Positions 1-5,766 of a stretch of 7,005 bases of DNA are shown here, one piece after another. The position numbers were made by a program, and so were the translations under genes. The stretch lies in contig QMWT01000052.1 in assembly GCA_003661775.1 (NCBI GenBank), positions 1 to 7,005 on the forward strand. The letters are read 5' to 3'. The DNA comes from Thermoprotei archaeon (GTDB taxonomy: Archaea > Thermoproteota > Thermoprotei_A > Sulfolobales > Ignisphaeraceae). The notes below the pieces were generated by a model. The model was not told the DNA's origin. It saw only the letters and a program-made list of their open reading frames with translations, and did no database searches. The first letter of the stretch is position 1, and the number at the start of each line of letters is the position of its first letter.

Positions 1-1245
1 GGGTATGTACCACCCCTCAACTACTGCGCCATCACTAGCCCTAATCTTCAAGTTGATAGGTCTGGAAACCTCAACCTCCTTCTCGAGCCATGCATTGAGG
101 TTTGTGAGCCTCCGCAGTTCGTGTGTCCCCATGCTGTACATCCATATCTCTGGCAGCTCTGTATAACTCAGCCTTAGAAGAGCTAGCTTTGTAGCTCCTC
201 TATCAGCTGTAAAGCTATAGATTACGAATTCGCCTTTGATCAGGGGCTCTATGTTGCCGTTGTCAGGATGCAACCTGTAGAGACCAACTCTACCACCCTC
301 ATTCAGCGGGAAGACTATAGTTCCATCATTTAGCCATTGGGGTACTGCAGGCGTCCTCAGAGGGCCAAGAACATCCGTTGATACTGCGGGAGAGGTATTT
401 CTATCGAGCTTCTCGGTCATATTGATAGGCACAGCATCTTCCTCTACAGGTGCTATCCACACATGCGTGTGGCTCGCCAACCCCCTACGTCTATCGTGTC
501 CATGAAGCAGCAGTCTCCTATCATCAGGACTCCAACATAGCGCGCTGAAGCTGTATTTACCTGCTCTGATAACCGTTATCTCCTCGCCCGTGGAGAGATG
601 TAGTACCCTCACCTCGGAGATCTCCGGTTCTCTCCACCAAGGCCTTACTATGTAGGCCACGCGGTTTCCTCTCCGTGAGGGGGCCCAGTACACAACACGG
701 CCATCAACATGCGTCAACTGTCTGTAGAGCCCTGAGTTCACATCTAAGATGAAGAGCTGCTCGCGAAACTCATCCACGAACCCCCTACCATCAAACCAAG
801 GCGGGAGATCTCTTATATCCACATAATCCTCATCTTCATCAACCTTACGCACTGGCACCGGAGATACAAATCCTACCAGCGTATCTGAGATCCAGTTAGC
901 TAGATACACGCCCCATTTCATTTTAAGAAGAAGCCTAGGTTCTCCTCTTAGATTATAGAGATAGAGTGCAGCTCCTTTCTCATCTTCTTTAAACCCTCTA
1001 CGAGATACAAAGATCAGTCTTCTCGAACAGTGATCCCATCGCGGTGAAGAATCGCCTTCCCCGCTGAGCGTAGCTACCTCCTCACCACTTTCACTATCTA
1101 CAACCCAGATCTCATGAATATACTTGTTCTCATCCAGATTAGGTCTAACAACCGTAAAGGCCACATATCTTCCATCAGGTGATATCTGCGGATCACTTGG
1201 ATGCACGAGCCTAGCAAAATCATCGACACTAATTCTTCTCTTCAC
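1..1245 (-). CDS. Acylaminoacyl peptidase-like S9 family serine peptidase, N-terminal part (runs off the window)
   Basis: Reading the minus strand from a GTG at 1245 gives 415 codons without a stop, ending at the window edge, so the C-terminus is missing. What is visible is the beta-propeller that gates substrate entry in S9 peptidases, with PD40/WD40-like blades: SPDGRYVAF near residues 22-30, SPRWDHCSRRLIF near 67-79, APSRRGNRVAY near 188-198, and WSPDDRRLLLHG near 238-249. The acidic segment with LPPWFDGRGF (147-156) resembles archaeal acylamino-acid-releasing enzymes of the Pyrococcus type. Residues 400-415 (KIRASDGAVVEGWYIP) mark the entry into the alpha/beta-hydrolase domain. The Ser-Asp-His triad should lie beyond position 1 and cannot be checked. 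The expected role is cytosolic removal of N-acylated residues or peptide breakdown. The start was chosen from a GGAGGTG site 6 bases upstream; in-frame TTG and GTG codons at 1248-1254 are less likely. No signal peptide is seen. Confidence 0.9.
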   Translation of the reverse strand, partial: MKRRISVDDFARLVHPSDPQISPDGRYVAFTVVRPNLDENKYIHEIWVVDSESGEEVATLSGEGDSSPRWDHCSRRLIFVSRRGFKEDEKGAALYLYNLRGEPRLLLKMKWGVYLANWISDTLVGFVSPVPVRKVDEDEDYVDIRDLPPWFDGRGFVDEFREQLFILDVNSGLYRQLTHVDGRVVYWAPSRRGNRVAYIVRPWWREPEISEVRVLHLSTGEEITVIRAGKYSFSALCWSPDDRRLLLHGHDRRRGLASHTHVWIAPVEEDAVPINMTEKLDRNTSPAVSTDVLGPLRTPAVPQWLNDGTIVFPLNEGGRVGLYRLHPDNGNIEPLIKGEFVIYSFTADRGATKLALLRLSYTELPEIWMYSMGTHELRRLTNLNAWLEKEVEVSRPINLKIRASDGAVVEGWYIP

Positions 1246-1251
1246 CAACAA

Positions 1252-1258
1252 CACCTCC
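1252..1258 (-). promoter_or_regulatory. Ribosome binding site of the S9 peptidase
   Basis: On the minus strand GGAGGTG lies 6 bases before the GTG at 1245. It is a near-perfect match to the archaeal 16S rRNA 3' end. It decides between the GTG at 1245 and the in-frame codons GTG-TTG-TTG that precede it. Confidence 0.75.
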
Positions 1259-1277
1259 CGAGATCTACCGAGCAGTG

Positions 1278-1286
1278 TATAAAAAT
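1278..1286 (-). promoter_or_regulatory. TATA box for the S9 peptidase
   Basis: Minus-strand ATTTTTATA is a good archaeal TATA box. A start about 25 bases downstream falls near 1256, which gives a leader of only about 10 bases that still contains the ribosome binding site. This is a sequence-only prediction. Confidence 0.6.
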
Positions 1287-1606
1287 CATTGCTTTACATA
1301 GTACGGAAAGCACAGAGCTCCACAACGGAACCAGCACCCTCCTCTTGGAAACTTAGCTGGGAACCTTCCATAAACAATCTGAAGTAATTCAAGTTCATTA
1401 CCTAATTAATCATCTTAGGCTAGGAAATACGTATCAACACACCCACAACTCCAAAATTAGGATACAACATACATCTACGATACCGAATCGCGGAGCAGAA
1501 CGAGGTCAAACGAAAAGTTCATTGTTAATCTTTAGACATTTAAGTACTGAGGATAGCGTTCTATCAGTTCAAATCATAGCTGAAGCCCTTAACGTGGCAA
1601 TATTGA
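1287..1606. other. Intergenic stretch with no recognised gene
   Basis: This AT-richer stretch has no reading frame with a credible start and ribosome binding site on either strand. I see no tRNA-like, C/D-box or strong hairpin signal in it. It separates the S9 promoter from the sRNA region. Confidence 0.5.
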
Positions 1607-1616
1607 GTATATAAAC
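1607..1616 (+). promoter_or_regulatory. Candidate TATA box upstream of C/D sRNA 1
   Basis: GTATATAAAC on the plus strand is a good archaeal TATA box. Transcription would start near 1636-1640, about 35 bases before the C box at 1674. Either the transcript is trimmed or this box serves something else. No plus-strand protein gene follows it. Confidence 0.4.
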
Positions 1617-1631
1617 TCGAGGAGCATATCT

Positions 1632-1653
1632 GTGAACAGCATAAGCTGTTTAC
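1632..1653 (+). other. Nine-base-pair hairpin just upstream of C/D sRNA 1
   Basis: The arms GTGAACAGC (1632-1640) and GCTGTTTAC (1645-1653) pair with one G-T wobble around the loop ATAA. The hairpin lies between the predicted transcription start and the C box, so it could be a processed leader of the sRNA transcript. The word CTGTGAA in its left flank recurs at 1686 and 1699. Confidence 0.5.
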
Positions 1654-1670
1654 TACCCCTAACTACCTAC

Positions 1671-1726
1671 GCTATGATGAAACGGCTGTGAACTTGAGCT
1701 GTGAAGAACCGTGTTTAAGCTGAGCC
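1671..1726 (+). ncRNA. C/D box guide sRNA candidate 1
   Basis: The box order and spacing are those of an archaeal C/D box sRNA. The C box is ATGATGA (1674-1680, perfect), followed by a 13-nt guide AACGGCTGTGAAC. The D' box is TTGA (1694-1697, one change from CTGA), followed by a 3-nt spacer. The C' box is GTGAAGA (1701-1707, one change), followed by a 12-nt guide ACCGTGTTTAAG and a perfect D box CTGA (1720-1723). Such RNAs bind L7Ae, Nop5 and fibrillarin and direct 2'-O-methylation of the target base paired five positions upstream of D or D'. The D guide contains CCGTGTTT, the complement of AAACACGG, which I recall as a conserved segment of archaeal and eukaryal large-subunit rRNA. I could not assign the D' guide. 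The outer ends are approximate because no clear terminal stem is visible. Confidence 0.75.
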
Positions 1727-1764
1727 ACTACTGCTCTGCTTCTCCGCACCGATGTTCAGCAAGG

Positions 1765-1791
1765 TTTTAATTATTAAAGAAAGCCAACTTT
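1765..1791 (-). terminator. T-rich region after the SpoIIM-like gene, possible terminator
   Basis: Directly after the TAA stop, the minus strand reads GGCTTTCTTTAATAATTAAA, a T-rich run without a strong hairpin, as is common at archaeal ends. The self-complementary TTTAATAATTAAA is T-rich on both strands, so it could also end a plus-strand transcript carrying the sRNA. Confidence 0.35.
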
Positions 1792-2307
1792 TTACTGCAG
1801 AAATTTAATGAGGAATTCTTCTAGGAAGGCAGATAGTAGCAACAACACAACAGCGCCAAGATAACATAACACCAAGTCAATTAAGCTCACTACGCCAACT
1901 CTCTTCCTTATTACATCAGCTGAAAACATAAAACTTGACACGATCACTATGCTGAATGCCAGGAGCTCCATGTACGTCACAGGTGAGGATGCTATAGCTA
2001 TCATGTAAAGACCCTTCAACTCATTTTGAGTAATGACGCAGTTCAAGGCGGTACCCGTAGTGAACGCTGTGGTGAAACCGTAGAGGGGGCCTATGAAGGG
2101 GATAACCATTATGCTCATCGCCTCGACGTTGTTGATGAAGATCTTGCTCCAAGTAATGTTCTCTACAAGACGCTCTAGCTCGCTGCAAGTCTCTTCTATA
2201 GTGATGCTGCTTGCTATACCTGCCTCTACGAACCCGAGAAGCAGGAACATTACTGTAAACGTTGCTAGAACCCTGACGCTACTCAAGATCCTCCCAGCGG
2301 GCCGCAA
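1792..2307 (-). CDS. SpoIIM/DUF95-like integral membrane protein
   Basis: This is a 171-residue, very hydrophobic protein. I see membrane segments at about residues 12-34, 57-80, 95-125 and 140-163, with a polar loop at 35-54 after the first. The pattern of the DUF95 (stage II sporulation protein M) family is recognisable: an Asn pair in IFINN (56-60), a glycine-rich second segment with PLYGF and TGTALN, then PVTYMELLAF (109-118), where the usual text is close to PHGIFELPA. Archaeal members occur in organisms that do not sporulate, and their function is unknown; a role in membrane remodelling or transport is only a guess. The TTG start is supported by GAGGAG 8 bases upstream and by an in-frame TGA just before that. 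The gene has its own TATA box, and the S9 gene downstream also has its own, so they are probably separate units. Confidence 0.7.
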   Translation of the reverse strand: MRPAGRILSSVRVLATFTVMFLLLGFVEAGIASSITIEETCSELERLVENITWSKIFINNVEAMSIMVIPFIGPLYGFTTAFTTGTALNCVITQNELKGLYMIAIASSPVTYMELLAFSIVIVSSFMFSADVIRKRVGVVSLIDLVLCYLGAVVLLLLSAFLEEFLIKFLQ

Positions 2308-2315
2308 ATCTGATG

Positions 2316-2321
2316 CTCCTC
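2316..2321 (-). promoter_or_regulatory. Ribosome binding site fixing the TTG start of the SpoIIM-like gene
   Basis: Minus-strand GAGGAG lies 8 bases before the TTG at 2307. There is no ATG or GTG between the upstream in-frame stop (2320-2322) and this TTG, so the site settles the start. Confidence 0.65.
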
Positions 2322-2343
2322 AAAATGCTATAGATGGCCAGAC

Positions 2344-2351
2344 GATAAAAA
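2344..2351 (-). promoter_or_regulatory. TATA box for the SpoIIM-like gene
   Basis: Minus-strand TTTTTATC lies 36 bases before the TTG start. It predicts transcription from about 2321 and hence a leader of roughly 14 bases, the same layout as at the S9 gene. Confidence 0.5.
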
Positions 2352-2419
2352 CGGTGATGATGCTAATAGCTGTGCAACCTCTAGGAACTAAATTGCATCG
2401 CCAAAGGCTTCATCGCAGA

Positions 2420-2435
2420 TGACTATAAAAAGTCA
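2420..2435. repeat. Short inverted repeat enclosing a TATA-like core
   Basis: TGACT (2420-2424) and AGTCA (2431-2435) are perfect complements on either side of ATAAAA. The site lies in the divergent intergenic region between the SpoIIM-like and radical SAM genes. It could be a regulator site, but it is too far from either start to be assigned. Confidence 0.3.
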
Positions 2436-2564
2436 CGGAAACTACTTGACAGACTATTCTTGTTTCCTCTTTCAGGGCTGTACCAAAGTATACTTCTAGG
2501 GCTCCGAAACAGAGAGTATAGTGAAGGCCCTCTCCGCAGTAACCATGGAAGTGGTGCGAGGTCT
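2436..2564. other. Remainder of the divergent intergenic region, no supported gene
   Basis: Only very short frames occur here, for example GTG at 2521 to TGA at 2619 (32 codons). None has a family signature or a good ribosome binding site. The word AGGGCT appears twice (near 2473 and 2498) without further pattern. Confidence 0.4.
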
Positions 2565-2573
2565 GAAAAATAG
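2565..2573 (+). promoter_or_regulatory. TATA-like box for C/D sRNA 2 and the radical SAM gene
   Basis: GAAAAATAG on the plus strand is a weak TATA box. A start about 26 bases downstream falls near 2592-2596, exactly where the second C/D sRNA would begin and about 30 bases before the radical SAM start codon. Confidence 0.4.
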
Positions 2574-2593
2574 AGCCGGAGATAGTGGATTAT

Positions 2594-2648
2594 GTGCGAT
2601 GATAAGAGGATGGCGCTGAGGGGGTGATGACTATCGGCAGGTCTGAGA
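2594..2648 (+). ncRNA. C/D box guide sRNA candidate 2, overlapping the start of the radical SAM gene
   Basis: All four boxes are present at canonical spacing. The C box is GCGATGA (2596-2602, one change from RTGATGA), followed by a 13-nt guide TAAGAGGATGGCG. The D' box CTGA (2616-2619) is perfect and is followed by a 4-nt spacer. The C' box GTGATGA (2624-2630) is perfect, followed by a 12-nt guide CTATCGGCAGGT and a perfect D box CTGA (2643-2646). The C' box coincides with the GTG-ATG start of the coding region, and the D guide and D box lie in its first codons. Archaeal C/D sRNAs overlapping gene ends are known, so this is plausible biology rather than a contradiction. Targets were not identified; the complements to search are ACCTGCCGATAG (D) and CGCCATCCTCTTA (D'). 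Confidence 0.65.
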
Positions 2649-3595
2649 GAAGGAGGTGTTATGTGGGTAAAGGACGTGTTCTAACCCTGTTTGATCCATG
2701 GGGCAACCCTCTCTGTACTTGCCCAACTAAGTACAGTCTTCAGCCCTATACTGGTTGTAGCCATGGCTGTCTCTACTGCTACGTAACCGCATACGTAAGG
2801 TTTAGGGGCTGCAGGCCCAAGAAGGACTTTCTGCTTAGGCTGGCCAAGGATCTTGAGCATGCCGATGCAGAAATACCGGTTAGCATGAGCAATAGCAGCG
2901 ACCCGTATGTTCCTGAGGAACAGAAGCTTATGTTAACCAGAAGAGCGCTAGAGCTACTGCTCAAAAGAGGGTTTAAGGTGCTCATAGTTACAAAGGGTTC
3001 CATTGTTGAGAGAGACGCTGAGGTTCTAGCCCGAGGTAATGCGGCTGTGACCATGACCATAACCACGTTAGATAGCAGTCTCTCTAGAAGAATAGAGCCC
3101 AACGCACCAGCCCCGACAGACCGTTTGAAAGCCCTAGAGAAGCTCCACGAGGCTGGGATCCCCATAGGCGTCAGGATAGACCCTGTAATTCCCTACATAA
3201 ACGATGACCCCGACGAGTTGAAAGAGCTTGTTGATGCTGCTAGTAACGTAGGTGCCCGCTTTGTCGTGACATCAAGCTACAAAGCACGACCCGACAATCT
3301 CGCTAGGTTAAAGAGCGCCTTTCCAGAGCTTGCGGATAAACTCGATAAGCTATACAAGATAAATGGACGTTGGTTCTACGGTTACTGGTACCTACCTGAA
3401 GAACTGCGTAGGAAGTTGCTGAGACCGGTTATAGAAGCTGCCAAGAAGAAAGGTATGGAGTATGCCACTTGTCGTGAAGGGCTTAGAGGTCCAGAATGGT
3501 TTAAAGCAGGTTCTTGCGACGGCACTCACTTGATACCACGCAGAATAACGCCAAAAAGAACAAACCGCTCTCTTTATCAACACTGCACAAAGTAG
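2624..3595 (+). CDS. Radical SAM protein, SplB-like (COG1533 group)
   Basis: This 323-residue protein carries the radical SAM cluster motif CxxxCxxC in GCSHGCLYCY (C45, C49, C52), which binds the [4Fe-4S] cluster that cleaves S-adenosylmethionine. Further family landmarks are SNSSDPYVPEE (89-99), RIEPNAPAPTDRL (156-168) and GIPIGVRIDPVIPYIND (178-194) in the barrel. C283 and C298 (SCDGTHL) at the C-terminus match the pattern of archaeal relatives of spore photoproduct lyase. Two extra cysteines (C31, C33) just before the cluster motif might bind a second metal site. The group's substrate is unknown in archaea, and the SplB name does not imply DNA photoproduct repair here. An in-frame TAA at 2603 limits the start to GTG 2624 or ATG 2627, with GAGGGG just upstream; ATG is at least as likely. 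The 5' end overlaps a candidate C/D sRNA. The HD gene follows after 56 bases. Confidence 0.88.
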   Translation: MMTIGRSERRRCYVGKGRVLTLFDPWGNPLCTCPTKYSLQPYTGCSHGCLYCYVTAYVRFRGCRPKKDFLLRLAKDLEHADAEIPVSMSNSSDPYVPEEQKLMLTRRALELLLKRGFKVLIVTKGSIVERDAEVLARGNAAVTMTITTLDSSLSRRIEPNAPAPTDRLKALEKLHEAGIPIGVRIDPVIPYINDDPDELKELVDAASNVGARFVVTSSYKARPDNLARLKSAFPELADKLDKLYKINGRWFYGYWYLPEELRRKLLRPVIEAAKKKGMEYATCREGLRGPEWFKAGSCDGTHLIPRRITPKRTNRSLYQHCTK

Positions 3596-3651
3596 TTGAA
3601 CGCAAGCAAAATTAGAGTTAGCCCGATACAAAGCCATCTCTGGGGCACACG

Positions 3652-4215
3652 ATGCTAACCCGTGACGAAGCCCTAGCACTCCTAACGAGGTTTGTTAAAG
3701 ATGAAAAAATAGTTAAGCACTGTCTAGCTGTAGAGGCGATCATGAGAGCCTTAGCACATAGATTAGGCGAAGATGAAGAATTGTGGGGACTTGTGGGGCT
3801 TCTGCACGATATAGACTACGATCTCACTGGTCGGGATCCCAAGAAGCATGGGCTTGAAGCCCCAAAGATCCTCAAGGGGCTCTTACCGGATTTCGCATTA
3901 GAGGCAATAGCAGGACACAATGAACATAACGGGTTTGAGGCTAAGGATCCGAGGGCGTTGAAAATTCTTCCGGCTCTCAGAGCAGCTGATCATCTCTCAG
4001 GGCTCATAATAGCAACAGCTCTCGTAATGCCAGGTAAGAAGATCGCTGAGGTGAAGATCAAGAGCTTGAAGAGGAAGTTCAAATCTAAGGATTTTGCTAG
4101 AGGTGTAAGCAGAGAGCGGATAAGGGAGATAGAGAAGCTCGGGCTAACACTGGATGAGTTCTTTGAGCTGGGGCTGGACGCACTCAAGAAAATAGCTACG
4201 CAACTCGGACTCTGA
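3652..4215 (+). CDS. HD-domain metal-dependent phosphohydrolase
   Basis: This 187-residue protein has the full HD signature: H23 in VKHCLAVE, the paired H52-D53 in LLHDIDYD, further histidines H89 and H92 in AGHNEHNG, and D113 in RAADHLSG. These residues bind one or two divalent metals and cleave phosphate esters, often of nucleotides. Its length fits the small single-domain archaeal HDIG proteins, for which the substrate is generally unknown. The Lys/Arg-rich stretch at 129-164 could contact a nucleotide or RNA, but this is inference. The ATG at 3652 follows a weak GGGG site. A poor TATA-like AAAATTAGAG at 3608 leaves open whether it has its own promoter or is read from the radical SAM gene 56 bases upstream. 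No signal peptide or membrane segment is present. Confidence 0.88.
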   Translation: MLTRDEALALLTRFVKDEKIVKHCLAVEAIMRALAHRLGEDEELWGLVGLLHDIDYDLTGRDPKKHGLEAPKILKGLLPDFALEAIAGHNEHNGFEAKDPRALKILPALRAADHLSGLIIATALVMPGKKIAEVKIKSLKRKFKSKDFARGVSRERIREIEKLGLTLDEFFELGLDALKKIATQLGL

Positions 4216-4260
4216 GCGAGGCTCGGACAAGGCTGAACTCAGCATCTTCTTCTCAGCATC
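4204..4260. repeat. Two pairs of short direct repeats at the 3' end of the HD gene
   Basis: CTCGGAC occurs at 4204-4210 and 4222-4228. CTCAGCATC occurs at 4238-4246 and 4252-4260, separated by TTCTT. They look like local duplication slippage around and after the stop codon. No function is apparent. Confidence 0.45.
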
Positions 4261-4375
4261 GCCTGGGCTCGTCACAGCCTCCAGATGAGTAGCTTTGTGT
4301 AATGATTAATAACTTAACGCGCTTCTACGAAAGATCGTGCTGCCACTCCTGCATTGCCATAGATAGGCATTCCTC

Positions 4376-4394
4376 TACAAAGAAACTCTTTGTA
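4376..4394. other. Seven-base-pair hairpin between convergent genes
   Basis: TACAAAG (4376-4382) and CTTTGTA (4388-4394) are perfect complements around AAACT. The hairpin lies between the convergent HD and PP-loop genes. It lacks an adjacent long T-run, so a terminator role is only possible, not shown. Confidence 0.35.
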
Positions 4395-4462
4395 CAACGA
4401 TTGTTTTCAGCGTACAGTGCTTGTCGGTGTGGTATTGCGTATGTCGTTAGCATTATAGAGCC

Positions 4463-5746
4463 CTAACCAGCTTCGCCCATACACTGCGCGTAATGGTCTA
4501 CTGCGAAAGTGTTTGTAAACATGTGCATGTTGAGCTGTTTAATATCCTCTGCAGTGGTCATAGCTTCAAGTCCTTTCTCCACGTATCTAGATATGAGTTT
4601 GAATGCTGTTAAGGGGTCTAAGCAAGGTGCTTTGGCTGGTGGGTTGATCCACATTGTAGTGAATAGGAAGTTAACGTAATCCGAATCCACACTCTCCAGA
4701 TCTCTAACTCGTAGAGCTTTCCTCGCTTTCCAATATATCTTTGCGGCTTCCGGATGCATTCTCCATAGGTGTTGCTCTTGGAAGTCATCCTGCGGAATTC
4801 CTAAGTCCTTGTACCTTTTTCTATAGCTTGTTCTTAATGCCTGCTCCAACACTCCGGGATCTTCACTTCGCTCTAAGTAGTAGCTGGGTATCTCGTGGAG
4901 TGATTTGTAGGGGCATAACATGCAGGCAACTCTTGGCTGACCCTCAAGGTAGTCGGGGTGCACACATCCATGTCTTCTAGTAGCTCGGACAACATCTAGC
5001 ACTGTCCATACATAGACAGGCTTTAGCCTATTGCCGCTTAGAACACGGGGTTTTTTGGGAGACATGCTGTAGAGCCTCTGGAACCTCTTGAAGGTTTCAG
5101 CAAGTCTATCTCCATCAGCAATCATGTCGGGTCTACGTTCTTTTCTCAACTTCTTTATGGGCTTCAGCTTGAGGTAAGTACACCACCTCCAGCCCCGGAA
5201 GGGGAGTCCATCCTCGACAAGTCTACGCTCCATCAACTTTCTATCTCCTTCCAGGATCTCGATTTCGACGTCCAGCCTTCTGCTCACCTGCAATACAAAG
5301 TTTATGTTTCGAGGCTGTTCAAGGAAAGGCACGTGGGTGTAGACGGCGTAGAGCTTGAAGCTCACGTACTTCCTCAGCTCTGCTAAGGCGCTCAATACGG
5401 AGAGCGAATCTTTCCCCCCGCTGAAGTTAACCATTATCTCTGCGTTCTCTATGTGGGGGCCAACCTCTTTACTAAGCCATTTAACGTACTCCTCAAACGA
5501 AGGTGTTGAGTATATGACTGGCCACGGTATATCCTCAAGAGCTCGGACAACGTCTAGCTCCACATCATCCAAAGCTAATATGCGCCCCCTAACAATATTC
5601 TCAACCCTAACTGCTGTTTCAGCTGTCAACCAGAAGTAGAGTTTTCTTAGTATCCCATCACGGTCGAAGAACGCTGTAAAGTCGTTGGATGTGGCTATGA
5701 ACCCTACGATCTCCCCCTCTGTATCGACTATGGGGTACCGCTCCAT
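4463..5746 (-). CDS. PP-loop PAPS-reductase-like protein (COG0175 group)
   Basis: This 427-residue protein carries the PP-loop SGGKDS (109-114), which binds the pyrophosphate of ATP or the phosphate of an adenylylated substrate, preceded by a hydrophobic strand (IMVNF). RWCTYLKLKP (187-196) is the family's RWCT..LK..P motif, as in PAPS-reductase-like and DndC-type proteins. HGCVHPDY (259-266) and CMLCPY (275-280) give C261, C275 and C278, which with C189 could hold an iron-sulfur cluster or zinc. Residues 1-70 form an extra N-terminal region and about 290-427 a helical C-terminal extension, so the protein is far longer than a plain sulfate-assimilation CysH. I infer sulfur transfer or nucleotide modification rather than classical PAPS reduction. 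The start ATG lacks a clear ribosome binding site; it lies 20 bases after the DUF3834 gene and is probably translated from that operon. It converges with the HD gene. Confidence 0.82.
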   Translation of the reverse strand: MERYPIVDTEGEIVGFIATSNDFTAFFDRDGILRKLYFWLTAETAVRVENIVRGRILALDDVELDVVRALEDIPWPVIYSTPSFEEYVKWLSKEVGPHIENAEIMVNFSGGKDSLSVLSALAELRKYVSFKLYAVYTHVPFLEQPRNINFVLQVSRRLDVEIEILEGDRKLMERRLVEDGLPFRGWRWCTYLKLKPIKKLRKERRPDMIADGDRLAETFKRFQRLYSMSPKKPRVLSGNRLKPVYVWTVLDVVRATRRHGCVHPDYLEGQPRVACMLCPYKSLHEIPSYYLERSEDPGVLEQALRTSYRKRYKDLGIPQDDFQEQHLWRMHPEAAKIYWKARKALRVRDLESVDSDYVNFLFTTMWINPPAKAPCLDPLTAFKLISRYVEKGLEAMTTAEDIKQLNMHMFTNTFAVDHYAQCMGEAG

Positions 5747-5766
5747 CTTACAAAACCCGGTAATCT

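Noticed and set aside
1044..1067. GTGAAGA followed 13 bases later by CTGA, resembling half a C/D sRNA
   Set aside because: It lies antisense inside the S9 coding region and lacks the other two boxes.
2355..2361. GTGATGA as a C box
   Set aside because: No CTGA occurs at a suitable distance downstream.
2093..2422. 109-codon plus-strand open frame
   Set aside because: Most of it lies antisense to the SpoIIM-like gene, which has membrane segments, a promoter and a ribosome binding site. The plus frame has none of these.
2521..2627. Small upstream frames (GTG 2521 to TGA 2619; ATG 2592 to TGA 2627 overlapping the next ATG) as leader peptides
   Set aside because: They have no convincing ribosome binding site or composition. 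The C/D box RNA explains the conserved-looking TGATGA and CTGA words better.
3977..4001. Minus-strand CTGA and GAGATGA boxes inside the HD gene
   Set aside because: The guide would be only 9 nt, the spacer about 1 nt, and no outer C box is present. The coding signal is strong.
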